A DNA stretch of 64,000 nucleotides from Ignavibacteriales bacterium (GTDB taxonomy: Bacteria; Bacteroidota; Ignavibacteria; Ignavibacteriales; Ignavibacteriaceae): contig CP065001.1 in the NCBI GenBank assembly GCA_016700155.1, positions 3,286,001-3,350,000 of the forward strand, written 5' to 3'. Of the stretch, positions 1-9,567 are shown piece by piece. Position numbers and translations under genes: made by a program. The notes beneath the pieces were generated by a model, which did no database searches, was not told the origin of the DNA, and was given only the letters and a program-made list of their open reading frames with translations. The number at the start of each line of letters is the position of its first letter. Within the stretch, counting starts at the first letter, position 1.

Positions 1-3000
1 TCTTGCATCCCAGCGGTATTCGTACTGACCAGCCTGTAACTTGGTATTAACAAGTTCGGTTACTCTCTGACCCAGTGCGTTGTAAATTGTTATTCTTACA
101 TTTTCTACATCTTCAGGTAATGAGAACTGAATTACTGTACTTGGGTTGAACGGGTTTGGATAGTTCTGCTCAAGTGCGTATACGTCCGGAATAATATTTT
201 CCGATATTCTCAGCTTGCTTACCTGGCTGTTACTAATCTTTATTTCTTCTCCCGGTTTTAGTCTTGCGCTGACTAACTTACCTGTTTCATCCTGAAGTTT
301 AATATTTACGTTATCTATTTTAAGAGTAACAGGATAATTCATTCCTCTTAATTCAATTGTCTGTTCGCCTGACTTAAGATCTTCAGCGACTCTATGGCTG
401 CTGAATCTTGCATCGAATGCACCCGTTGGAGGCAACGGAGGCATCTGGTAATGATCAAGATTTACTTCACCATCAATTGTGTAAAGAGTAAAGTTTTTAC
501 CTGTTGCATCTGTAACGGTAATTTTACCCCAGGTGCTCTTATCATCTTGTTTAGCAATAGTACCACTGCCATCTATCACAGCCGGCACATTGATAACACC
601 TGCACCTGTAGTTAATACCCAGTATCCATAACCGGGTTCAAGGTTTGTTGGATTATAATAAGCACCGTTCCAACCGTAAATAGTTCCCGGAACGATTAAT
701 CCCGGAGGTGTGGTTGATAAACTTCCAACAGGAATACTTTGGTCATAACCACCAATCATATTCCATCCATTGATAATCGCAATAGGATCATGTGCTACAA
801 TCTCAATTCCACCCGCAGGCCATTCATCACCGGTGTTATAGGTTTGAGCACCGGTATGAAGCATCCAGTAACCTTCGCCAGGATCGGTTGTGGCTACTGC
901 AGAATAAGAGCCATTCCATTTATAAACATCTGCTAATGGATTTCTGTTCGGCCACCAGGTACTTACATTCTGATTTGTTGGATGTAAGCCAGGGGCTGAG
1001 GTCATGTTCCAACCATCCGTGACATTAACTGAAAGCTGGAATGTTTGAGGACCAGTTGGAAGATTAACTGAACGCATTATCCATGCAAATTCATCAGGTG
1101 TGATTACCAATGGACTCCACAATGTTGTATCTGTGCTTCCTTCAAAAAAGCTTCTTCCAGGTACAAAACCTGTGGCATGGGCACCACCTGGATATAATAT
1201 TCCAATTGGCATCTTAATAGTGATCCAATAATCTGAACCAGCTGCAATAGTAGGTGCATCGTTACCGAACGGGAAGTGAATATAATCTCCACCCTCACCG
1301 GCAGCTAAGTATGCATCACCATTATATATTTGTGTATAAAGAACAGCACCGGGTGCAAGTGTATCTGTACCAGCTGCTCTAACCTGAATAATTATATCGC
1401 CTGATGTAACAGTTTCTGTTCTGCAAATGAAATCAACACCACCCAACTTAGATTCTGTTGCATTCGTAAAACGAACACCTGCTTTAAATTGTGTGGTTGC
1501 TGATCCCCATCCGATATACGTGTCAACTAAATTATCTCCACGATCATACAGAATCCTGCTGTATGTATCAGGATAAACTCGCATACGGAATTGTTTTGCA
1601 TTATTTCCCGGGATTTCATCATTAACTACCGTAATAGTACCTGAAGTAACAAATGTACCACGATCTGATGGTACGAAAGTTAAATTGGCAGTATGATTAC
1701 TTCCTGAGTTTACTGTAGGACCTGAATAAGGTGTCTGTGATACTCCACTAACATCCCAATTCAAGTTATATGATGCAGCATTTGCACCAAGGTTTGTTAT
1801 CAATGCCTGCAGATCAACATTAGCAAGCAGATCTGTAAGTGATGGAGTTACACCCGGAACTATCACTGTATTATTTGCATTCGAAGAGCTAACTCCAACT
1901 GATGACGGATTTAATTCAAGATTATATTTTTTACCATTAACGAGTGTCTGCTTGTTCATGGAAACATTATAATCGCTGAAGTTCTGTCCGAATCGTGGTG
2001 TTGGTAAACCGGAAGTTTGTGTGAAGCTTGTAAAAGCAAGATCAACATCCGGCTGTTCGATGATCGTGATCTCATCAACATTCAAGTACCATTCATCTGC
2101 GTCAGAATAGCAGTTGAAGCCGAAATAATATGTTCCTGTAGCAGGAGCTATATACTCTGCAATTCTTAATTCATAAGCTGCGTTTGTAAGCGAGGTTCCG
2201 CCTGCATTATCCCAAATCGTTGTGGTTTGCCCAGCAACATTTGGTGCAGTACCTACCGTAACTTTTAATTTTTCAGGATATGAACCTGAAGTATTCTGGT
2301 AGAACGAAACGTAATACTTTTTACCACTTTCAAGTGCAAAGCCTGGAGTTATCATCCATGCATTAGCTGCATTTGTAGAGTTATAAGTATATCTCATATT
2401 ACCCAACCCGGCATAAGGAGCCGATGTAGATCTTTGCCAATCATTTCCTGTCCCGGCATTTATTCTCGTCCAGCAAGTTGGCGGGAATAATGTACCGTCA
2501 AATGTTTCAGCAAATGGTAATGGAGAAAGACCACAAACTGTAGTAGCGTTTGCATCAAGTCCGGTTGAATAATCAGTACCGTTGTATGAGAACGCTCTGT
2601 AATAATATGTAGTTGAAGCTGTTAAGCCTGTATGGTTAACAGGAGAAGTAATACCGTTTGATAGAAGTGTACCACCTGCGAAAGGCTGACCAACTGCTGG
2701 CGGAGTTCCGCTAGGTCCGGTAAACGTACCGGTATTGTTCCATACTATAACTACATTGTTGTTGCTCGGGTTTGTTGTGAATGCAAGATCAATCTGTGTA
2801 GTACTGAAAGCACTTGCGCTGAATGAACCCGGATTAGCAACTGAAGGAGAACCAAGATAAACGTTATCGATATCAACATAATAATCACCATTAGCCCAAA
2901 CACAATTAAACCTGATGTAAATTGCATTACCGCTGTAAGCACCAAGGTTAACTTGTTTATTTACAAAAGCCAATGAAGTAACATGATTTGTGCTGTTGAT

Positions 3001-6000
3001 ACTTTGAACTGTCGTCCAGTTAACGTTATCGGTTGATACCTGAACATTGATAGAATCGCCGACACCATAAACTGTTGGTGTGGTTGGATAACCTGACCAA
3101 TCAACGATTCTGTAATCATATTCTAACTGAGTATTAGCTGCTGCTGGTCCAACAAATGGTGCTCGTCCAATCGCTGAAGTTACAGAACTGTAAAGATTTC
3201 TTGATAAACCATTTGACCCTGCTGTACCATGATTTGCAATTACTGACATTGTACCAGTCCAACCAGATGGTAATGTAGTGCCAGCATTGAAGTTCTGGAA
3301 GTAAGGCAGGCTGAATAGAGTTGTTGCATTAGTAGTAACACCTGATGAATAATAATTAGTGGCTACTTCTGCAGAGAACACTTTGTAATAATAAGTTGTA
3401 CCAGAAGTTAACGATGTATGGTTGAATCCGCTGGCTGAACCATTGTAAACAACTGTTCCACCGCCGGTAACAGGATCGTTAACTGCATAAGCTGTTCCGT
3501 TAACAGGAACACCAAATGTGTTAACTGAATTTGTTACAACCATTACATTATCATTATTTGCATTTTTAATCCACGCAAGATTGATTTGGGTACCACTTAC
3601 CGTTGTTGCGGTTACTCCTGATGGGTTAACAACTGATGTGGTTGCATTAGCGGTTACACCAGGAGAATAGTTTATACCTGAATTTGAAAATACCTTATAA
3701 TAATATGTTGAGCCTAAAGTTAATCCTGTATGATTTGCAGGTGAGGTTAGTCCAACATATAATACTGTACCTCCAGCAAATGGCTGACCAACTGCCGGTG
3801 GTGTACCTGATGGAGCAGTAAATGTTCCTGTACTATTCCATACTATTACGACATTATTATTCGCTAAGTTTGGTGTAAACTGAACATTTATGTTCAATGC
3901 ACCTGGAATTGCGGCAACATCTGTTGGATCATCAACTGATGGTGGAGTATAGGTGTATTCATCTGCACCCATATCAGGAGTTGTTAAGCTTCTGGTTTGT
4001 CCGTCAAAATCAGTTGTTACTGCTGCAAGCGGAGTTCCGTTATTGCTTACTATGTCAAATAAAGGATCTATATGTAAATCTGTATTGGCAACAAATTTAG
4101 GATCAGCAGAAATACTGTTAGCATCCTGTAAACTAGCTGCTTGCCAGGTTGCCAAATCCGCATATCCAACGGCTGCAATCTGACCAACTAACTTAACCCC
4201 AGTACCAGTTGGGTTAACATATAAATCATTGTAATTACTAGCTTCAAGCTGAGTATTTGCAGTCTGAAGATAAACGCCAACTGAACCGTAACCGGTTGCA
4301 CCAAGCAATCCAAGGTTGTTTACAATAATATTATTCTTTAAATCAGCAGTGCTTCCTGTTCCAAGTGTTAAACCAAATGAAGCAGCACTTGATTGATTTA
4401 ATGTATTACCATAAAGATGAATTGAATTATTGTAAACCTTCACACCTGTTTGGGTGCCGAAAATATATAAACCATGAGTGTTATCACCCAATACTGAAGT
4501 ATAACTCCATCCGTCACCGGAAAGATTATAAATCATATTATTTTTGATTAATATATTTGCATTGGTAACACCTGTGGATATAGCTGCACCATAACAACCA
4601 TAACCACCAGTACCTGTATATTTTAATGTGTGAATCAAATTCGCATCTATTGTACTGTTTGTTGTACCTGTAGCAAACCAGATTCCTCTGTCATCTTCAC
4701 TAGTAGCACCATCAAAATTTGCAATCGTGTTATTTCTAACAACTGCGCCATCGGCACCCTGAACATAAATACCTACATAGCGTACTGAATTTGCACCGCT
4801 TGTAGAAAGGTCGTTACCTGCTATCAATAAACCACTGCCGTTACCTGCTGCAACAAATGCATTGCAGTAAATACCGATATATGCTTTTTGAACGCTGTTG
4901 TTCTGGATGGTAATATTGTTAAAATATCCTGCTGTACCTGCAAGATCAGTAATTACTAAAGCAGAACTTGTATTAACACCGTTGATCAATGTACAGTTTT
5001 TAATTCCGCCGCCAACTAATGGTGTTGTGCCGCTTGAATTAAAACTTACAACCTGTGGAGTTGTTGTACTTGTATTTTCAATGGTGAGGCTTCTGTCTGT
5101 ACCGCCAGAATTTGAACCATCAATAGTTACATAACTGTTTCTGATTCTGAATACCTGTGCACTTGCTGATGCGCCGGAAATACTTGCAGTTACACTTGTG
5201 TTAGGTCTTATTGTAACTGTATTTACTGCTGTTGGTAAACTTGCACTGATGATATTAACAACGATTGGTAAAGTTTCCGTTGTATATGTAGCATCAGTGA
5301 GTAAGAAAGTTGTTGCACCGCCAACACCGCGTAAGTTAAGATCATTAACTGCGGCTGTTATGGTTGCGTAAACTCCTTCTGTACCTGCAGGGAAATTAAT
5401 TTCAGGATTTGTTGCTTTCTTTACATACAAATCACCTGTGTAAGGTTTACCATTTTCCATTGGTATGAAACTTATTTCTTCAACTTCTCTCATTTCATAT
5501 CTTCCGGCAGGTTTGTCTGAAGATTGAGTAAGAGAATTTTGTTTTTCTGTAACAGGTGTTTCAACCCAAACTTCTTTCATTACAGTTTGAACTCTTCTTT
5601 CAAATGTAATATTACGTCCGGTTAAACTGTTAAACAGAGCACTTCCAACTGTGTAGGGACCTGATAAAGGAGCGTCAACTATTAAATAGCTACTTGGCGT
5701 AGTTGGTGGAGTTGATGCAGCCGGCGGGTTAGCTGTAAAACCACCTGCGCCCGCTGATGGGAATGCACCAACATTAGGTATTGTAGCACCGTCTTGAGCG
5801 ACAACGTAGTATTCTACTAAATCACCCACGACAACACCGGCACCGAAACTGAATGTATAATCACTGCCGGCAACACCTGTTGGAGTTGAAGCATTCCATG
5901 AACCTGCATTAATTCTCCAGTAAAGATATGGCCAACCAGGAGCTGTTGTAGGTACACCACTTGGATCCACAACATTCACAACCAATGTTCTGGCTGAAGT

Positions 6001-8430
6001 AGAGTTCGTGGGACCTAAAGCTGTATAACTGATTGATGGTGCGCTCAGATCCAACGGAGGGAAATTACCTTCATCTGCACCAACATCAGGTGTTGTTGCA
6101 TTTCTTAAGTTACCGTCAAAGTCATCTGTAATACCGGCAACGGGAATTCCACCACTTTCAATCTGGGTTGCAACTCCGGTGCTAATGTGCAGGAAGTTTG
6201 CGTTTGAACCAGTTGTGCTTAAGAAAGTCGGATTCTCTGTAAATGAATTTACATCTCTTGGAGCGACTCTTGTTTTAAATTCAGCAATTGTCTGATCTGA
6301 ATTTGTCGCATCATAAAATATCAGATTATTAACCCCTGGTGTTCCAGCATAGAACAAGTTATTATTTGATGTGTTAGCATATGTAGTCAATGTTGTTGTT
6401 GTTCTTCTGTATGCTGTACTAAAACCAGTTGCACCAACTGGAGTAGAATTATTAACGAATATATTATCGATCAAATTCACAGTTGGGGTTGAGGATGCAT
6501 AAAGTGCTGAACTTCCGAATAAAGCTCCTGTACTTGATGCGTTCAAATAGACTGTATTATAATAAGCATTGGTTGTTGTACCACCTGATATATACAAACC
6601 AGCAAGTGGTATTGCTGCATTAGCAGCAGGTGTTCTCAAATCACCTACTAAATTATTATAAACCGTGTTTGTTGTACCGCCGCCGATTTGAATACCATAT
6701 AAAGCCGGGTTGGTACTGTTAGTTGAAATATCATATACTTTGTTTTTATAAACATTGTTTGTTGTACCACCTGAGATATAAATACCAACCAAGGTTCCAC
6801 CCGTACCACCAGTTGTTCCAGTGCTGTTTAAAGCATAAACAACATTATTGCTGATATCTATATTACCTGTAGAACAATAAATTCCATACATTGATTCCCC
6901 ACCGGCACCACCAGTATATGTGGAGAAATTATAAACCTGGTTGTTCTGAATAATTTTTGTTCCGGAAACACCAAATTCCCTGATACCATAAAGTGCACCG
7001 GTAGTTGGTGTCGAAAAATTTCTGAAGATATTATTTGTAACAGTAACGTTTACTGCGCTCGATAATCCGTAAAATCCATATACAGTACCTGTCGAAGCAG
7101 TATTTGTATAATTAATACCATCAACAGTGTTGCCGTTTGCTGTAAGATTTGTCGGGCTGGTGATCTTCAATCCATACGTAGTCCCACTCGCGCCTGTTCG
7201 AGTAATAGTAGTAATGTTATTACCATTCATATTTCCTGTAACAGGTGAACCCATCTCGATCATGTATGTACTAGTACCAGTTCCGGCCATAGTAATATTA
7301 TTAACTGTGTTGTTATTAATATTTACTGTTGCTGCGGTTCCACTATTCAAAATTGCATAGAAATTTCCGGTAGAGAATCCTGAGAAATCACAATTCTGAA
7401 AAATATTATTGTTAATATTTATGGTATTTGATGCAGCTGTACTTCCCATTGCATTGTTAATACCATAAATGGTACTTGTAAAAGTACCAGTAGTCAAAGA
7501 TAACGAAATAGTATTTCCAGCAACATCAGCACTTGATGAAGTACCAGTTGATAAAAATATACCATAAACTGTAGTTGTAGATCCGTTTACAGTTGAGCTA
7601 ATATTATTGTTATTAACTTTTAAGCCATTTTGATAAATACTATAAATAGCTCTGGCAGAAACTGTTCCTCCACCAAAATTTGTTATAGTATTTGCACCGC
7701 CAACACCAACTTCATTGTTTTGATCATATAACGTGTATGGTGATGAAGCTGCAAAACCGCTAATTGAAATTGCGGAATAACAATTTGTGATAGTGTTACT
7801 GAAAAATTTGTTGTTGCTGTTAGCATCCGCCGGATCAGTTATAGTTAAAGATGTTGTAGCAGTTGCTATATGATTACCAGTATAAATACCAACAGAATTT
7901 GTATTGGCTTTGTTCAGAGTAATCACACAATTCTTTATGGTAACAAACTGACAACCGTTGAATGGAGCTGTTGAACTTGCTTTAACTAGAGCATAACCCC
8001 AGTCAGTATAAATTGTAGTATTTGCAGCATTCTCCTGCAGATCAATGCCGTCAAATGTAATATAATCACCGCCGGCAATTTTAATCATACCGTCGTATGC
8101 AGAAGCAACTGTCCATGCATAAGCAGTAATCAATGGATTAGCACCCACACCAGATTTTTGAAATATAATCTGATCCGTGAGTGTACCTGTAGCTGTGATT
8201 GTACCAGCAGTTTCTGATGTAAGAGTCTCTGTATAACCGGCAGCAACATTAAATGTTACACCCCCGGTTCCTACACCTTGCGTATTCAGATCTGTGATTG
8301 CTGCAGCTATTGTTGCATAATCACCGGGAATTGTTTTAGTTCCTGTTAACTGAGCATAAGCTGTTTGCGGGAATAAAAACATCGCAAGGAGAAAGACAAC
8401 AGAAAGTAGTCCTAGAAATTTTTGTCGCAT
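1..8430 (-). CDS. Giant secreted beta-helix/FnIII surface protein with type IX sorting domain (3' end outside window)
   Basis: An open frame of 2810 codons runs from ATG at 8430 to the window edge without a stop; every line I sampled was open. AGGAGAG lies just upstream of the ATG. Residues 1-26 are a signal peptide (MRQKFLGLLSVVFLLAMF, then a YAQ cleavage region). Residues about 30-800 and 1010-1480 are Asn/Thr/Gly-rich parallel beta-helix repeats (runs such as NNTVNNITMAG, INNNIFQNCDFSG). From about 1490 come FnIII-like units containing GLTxSTTYYYxAFS, interspersed with two cleaved-adhesin/MAM-like segments (FxxTLPSGW near 1700, FPPTCW near 1970). From about 2460 there is a module shared with the next upstream protein, then the sorting-domain start ALEQNYPNPFNPSTVIQF near 2747. 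About 25 C-terminal residues should lie beyond the edge, judging from the paralogue. It is probably exported by a type IX system and anchored on the cell surface. Ligand and role are unknown. Confidence 0.9.
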   Translation of the reverse strand, partial: MRQKFLGLLSVVFLLAMFLFPQTAYAQLTGTKTIPGDYATIAAAITDLNTQGVGTGGVTFNVAAGYTETLTSETAGTITATGTLTDQIIFQKSGVGANPLITAYAWTVASAYDGMIKIAGGDYITFDGIDLQENAANTTIYTDWGYALVKASSTAPFNGCQFVTIKNCVITLNKANTNSVGIYTGNHIATATTSLTITDPADANSNNKFFSNTITNCYSAISISGFAASSPYTLYDQNNEVGVGGANTITNFGGGTVSARAIYSIYQNGLKVNNNNISSTVNGSTTTVYGIFLSTGTSSSADVAGNTISLSLTTGTFTSTIYGINNAMGSTAASNTININNNIFQNCDFSGFSTGNFYAILNSGTAATVNINNNTVNNITMAGTGTSTYMIEMGSPVTGNMNGNNITTITRTGASGTTYGLKITSPTNLTANGNTVDGINYTNTASTGTVYGFYGLSSAVNVTVTNNIFRNFSTPTTGALYGIREFGVSGTKIIQNNQVYNFSTYTGGAGGESMYGIYCSTGNIDISNNVVYALNSTGTTGGTGGTLVGIYISGGTTNNVYKNKVYDISTNSTNPALYGIQIGGGTTNTVYNNLVGDLRTPAANAAIPLAGLYISGGTTTNAYYNTVYLNASSTGALFGSSALYASSTPTVNLIDNIFVNNSTPVGATGFSTAYRRTTTTLTTYANTSNNNLFYAGTPGVNNLIFYDATNSDQTIAEFKTRVAPRDVNSFTENPTFLSTTGSNANFLHISTGVATQIESGGIPVAGITDDFDGNLRNATTPDVGADEGNFPPLDLSAPSISYTALGPTNSTSARTLVVNVVDPSGVPTTAPGWPYLYWRINAGSWNASTPTGVAGSDYTFSFGAGVVVGDLVEYYVVAQDGATIPNVGAFPSAGAGGFTANPPAASTPPTTPSSYLIVDAPLSGPYTVGSALFNSLTGRNITFERRVQTVMKEVWVETPVTEKQNSLTQSSDKPAGRYEMREVEEISFIPMENGKPYTGDLYVKKATNPEINFPAGTEGVYATITAAVNDLNLRGVGGATTFLLTDATYTTETLPIVVNIISASLPTAVNTVTIRPNTSVTASISGASASAQVFRIRNSYVTIDGSNSGGTDRSLTIENTSTTTPQVVSFNSSGTTPLVGGGIKNCTLINGVNTSSALVITDLAGTAGYFNNITIQNNSVQKAYIGIYCNAFVAAGNGSGLLIAGNDLSTSGANSVRYVGIYVQGADGAVVRNNTIANFDGATSEDDRGIWFATGTTNSTIDANLIHTLKYTGTGGYGCYGAAISTGVTNANILIKNNMIYNLSGDGWSYTSVLGDNTHGLYIFGTQTGVKVYNNSIHLYGNTLNQSSAASFGLTLGTGSTADLKNNIIVNNLGLLGATGYGSVGVYLQTANTQLEASNYNDLYVNPTGTGVKLVGQIAAVGYADLATWQAASLQDANSISADPKFVANTDLHIDPLFDIVSNNGTPLAAVTTDFDGQTRSLTTPDMGADEYTYTPPSVDDPTDVAAIPGALNINVQFTPNLANNNVVIVWNSTGTFTAPSGTPPAVGQPFAGGTVLYVGLTSPANHTGLTLGSTYYYKVFSNSGINYSPGVTANATTSVVNPSGVTATTVSGTQINLAWIKNANNDNVMVVTNSVNTFGVPVNGTAYAVNDPVTGGGTVVYNGSASGFNHTSLTSGTTYYYKVFSAEVATNYYSSGVTTNATTLFSLPYFQNFNAGTTLPSGWTGTMSVIANHGTAGSNGLSRNLYSSVTSAIGRAPFVGPAAANTQLEYDYRIVDWSGYPTTPTVYGVGDSINVQVSTDNVNWTTVQSINSTNHVTSLAFVNKQVNLGAYSGNAIYIRFNCVWANGDYYVDIDNVYLGSPSVANPGSFSASAFSTTQIDLAFTTNPSNNNVVIVWNNTGTFTGPSGTPPAVGQPFAGGTLLSNGITSPVNHTGLTASTTYYYRAFSYNGTDYSTGLDANATTVCGLSPLPFAETFDGTLFPPTCWTRINAGTGNDWQRSTSAPYAGLGNMRYTYNSTNAANAWMITPGFALESGKKYYVSFYQNTSGSYPEKLKVTVGTAPNVAGQTTTIWDNAGGTSLTNAAYELRIAEYIAPATGTYYFGFNCYSDADEWYLNVDEITIIEQPDVDLAFTSFTQTSGLPTPRFGQNFSDYNVSMNKQTLVNGKKYNLELNPSSVGVSSSNANNTVIVPGVTPSLTDLLANVDLQALITNLGANAASYNLNWDVSGVSQTPYSGPTVNSGSNHTANLTFVPSDRGTFVTSGTITVVNDEIPGNNAKQFRMRVYPDTYSRILYDRGDNLVDTYIGWGSATTQFKAGVRFTNATESKLGGVDFICRTETVTSGDIIIQVRAAGTDTLAPGAVLYTQIYNGDAYLAAGEGGDYIHFPFGNDAPTIAAGSDYWITIKMPIGILYPGGAHATGFVPGRSFFEGSTDTTLWSPLVITPDEFAWIMRSVNLPTGPQTFQLSVNVTDGWNMTSAPGLHPTNQNVSTWWPNRNPLADVYKWNGSYSAVATTDPGEGYWMLHTGAQTYNTGDEWPAGGIEIVAHDPIAIINGWNMIGGYDQSIPVGSLSTTPPGLIVPGTIYGWNGAYYNPTNLEPGYGYWVLTTGAGVINVPAVIDGSGTIAKQDDKSTWGKITVTDATGKNFTLYTIDGEVNLDHYQMPPLPPTGAFDARFSSHRVAEDLKSGEQTIELRGMNYPVTLKIDNVNIKLQDETGKLVSARLKPGEEIKISNSQVSKLRISENIIPDVYALEQNYPNPFNPSTVIQFSLPEDVENVRITIYNALGQRVTELVNTKLQAGQYEYRWDAR

Positions 8431-8524
8431 AGCACTCTCCTTAAATGAAATAAAAGATTGCTTAATTAATTAAAAAAATAATGACACTCGAAAACAACAT
8501 TGATCATAGATGCTTGTTAAGCAG

Positions 8525-8560
8525 CTAAGGATCAAAGTTAAAACAAGAACCCAAACTCAT
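8525..8560 (-). promoter_or_regulatory. Candidate 11-residue leader peptide upstream of the giant surface protein
   Basis: ATG AGT ... TAG encodes MSLGSCFNFDP and is preceded by GAGGGAAAGTT, a fair Shine-Dalgarno at workable spacing. It ends 94 nt before the ATG at 8430. An imperfect inverted repeat (TTGATC ... GATCAA enclosing TGCTT-AAC-AAGCA) overlaps its end. The paralogous gene starting at 14397 has a mini-ORF of exactly the same length at nearly the same distance. Whether it is translated is inference. Confidence 0.3.
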
Positions 8561-8763
8561 AACTTTCCCTCACTGTTGTTAATGAATGATTGATTATAAT
8601 AGAGTGGTATTAAGGTGTGACCCGATACGTTATGATCTGATTTAGTAAACTGAGAATCCCAAAAAAGCATATGAGTGAATGCCTGAAAATGAATAGTGAA
8701 TAAAAAGAATTACGAATTATTCAGATCCTTAACAGTACTATTAACCAACAAACTTAATCTTTA

Positions 8764-9000
8764 GAATGACAACACAAGCATAGCATTGCAAACGAACGCA
8801 AGGACAAGTGAGTAACACGAACGATTTAGAACAAACGAATTTGTTAATGAATGAACACAAGCATAGCATCGCAAACGGAACTAGAAACAAATGGGCTGAG
8901 GAACGATTTATAACGAATATGTTAACTTAAGCATGACAACACCAGTATAACATCGCAAACAACATAGGCACAAGTGAGCAACACGAACTTATCGAACACC
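8764..9000. repeat. Three degenerate direct repeats of about 83 bp
   Basis: Copies begin at about 8764, 8849 and 8931. Each starts with a variant of GAATGACAACACAAGCATAG, continues with CATCGCAAAC, and contains an ACAAGTGAGYAACACGAAC-like or GAACGATTTA-like block. Copies 1 and 2 also share AACGAATTTGTTAA/AACGAATATGTTAA endings. The copies differ by substitutions and small indels, have no unique spacers, and contain no open frame. Function is unknown; an old tandem duplication of a non-coding element is the simplest reading. Confidence 0.7.
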
Positions 9001-9523
9001 CGGACAAAAAATATTTTTCCCCTCTAATTGTATTGAACGGGGCACAATTATAATTTTTTGACATTTTAAAGTCAAAAGAAAAATCACTTTTGAAGATTAA
9101 TTTTTATTTTTTATTGAAAAAAATTTTATGCCAGTACACATATTTTCCCGAGAATTGGTTGAAGGGTTTTAGCCTAACTTTTTTAGATTAAATAAGTAAG
9201 CACTGATCATTGAAAATCTTTTGCTAATTATAAAATGATTATGGCTTTAAAATTGTACTGCCTTATTTATTTTCCTCGAATCGTAAAAGTTGTTTCCTGT
9301 GAGTGATTCACCATTCCCGCAAGATTCTCTGAAATAATTTTTACTTTCCCTTCATTGCCTATCATAAAGATGGACATCGTTTCAATATTTTAATGTGAAA
9401 TAAAATACTAAGTGTTTTCTTTTTCTTCATGATCTTAACGCACACTCACTGTGCATATAGTTTTTTGAATTCTGGAATTGAGAGTTTAAATAATCAAAAA
9501 TATTTTAGAGGGGTATTGAATAA

Positions 9524-9551
9524 ATAAACCCCGGCTTAAACCGGGGTTTAT
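9524..9551 (-). terminator. Strong GC-rich hairpin just downstream of the 1609-residue surface protein
   Basis: An 11-bp inverted repeat has arms 9524-9534 and 9541-9551 (core AAACCCCGG / CCGGGGTTT) with a 6-nt loop CTTAAA. It lies 16 bp past the stop codon of the minus-strand gene ending at 9568. Only a short T stretch follows on the minus strand, so it may be a terminator or a transcript-stabilising hairpin rather than a textbook intrinsic terminator. Confidence 0.6.
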
Positions 9552-9567
9552 AACTTACCGGATTCTA

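Larger units (their letters stand above)
8431..9567. other. Intergenic region of 1.1 kb between two surface-protein genes
   Basis: No convincing gene of ordinary size was seen on either strand. From right to left it holds a terminator-like hairpin next to the upstream gene (9524-9551), an A+T-rich stretch (about 9000-9520), three degenerate copies of an ~83-bp repeat (8764-9000), and the leader region of the gene starting at 8430, including the 11-codon mini-ORF. The promoter of the 1-8430 gene must lie here, but I could not pin it to a sequence. Confidence 0.6.

Noticed and set aside
8764..9000. CRISPR-like array
   Set aside because: The repeats are long, degenerate and contiguous, with no unique spacers and no cas genes in the window.
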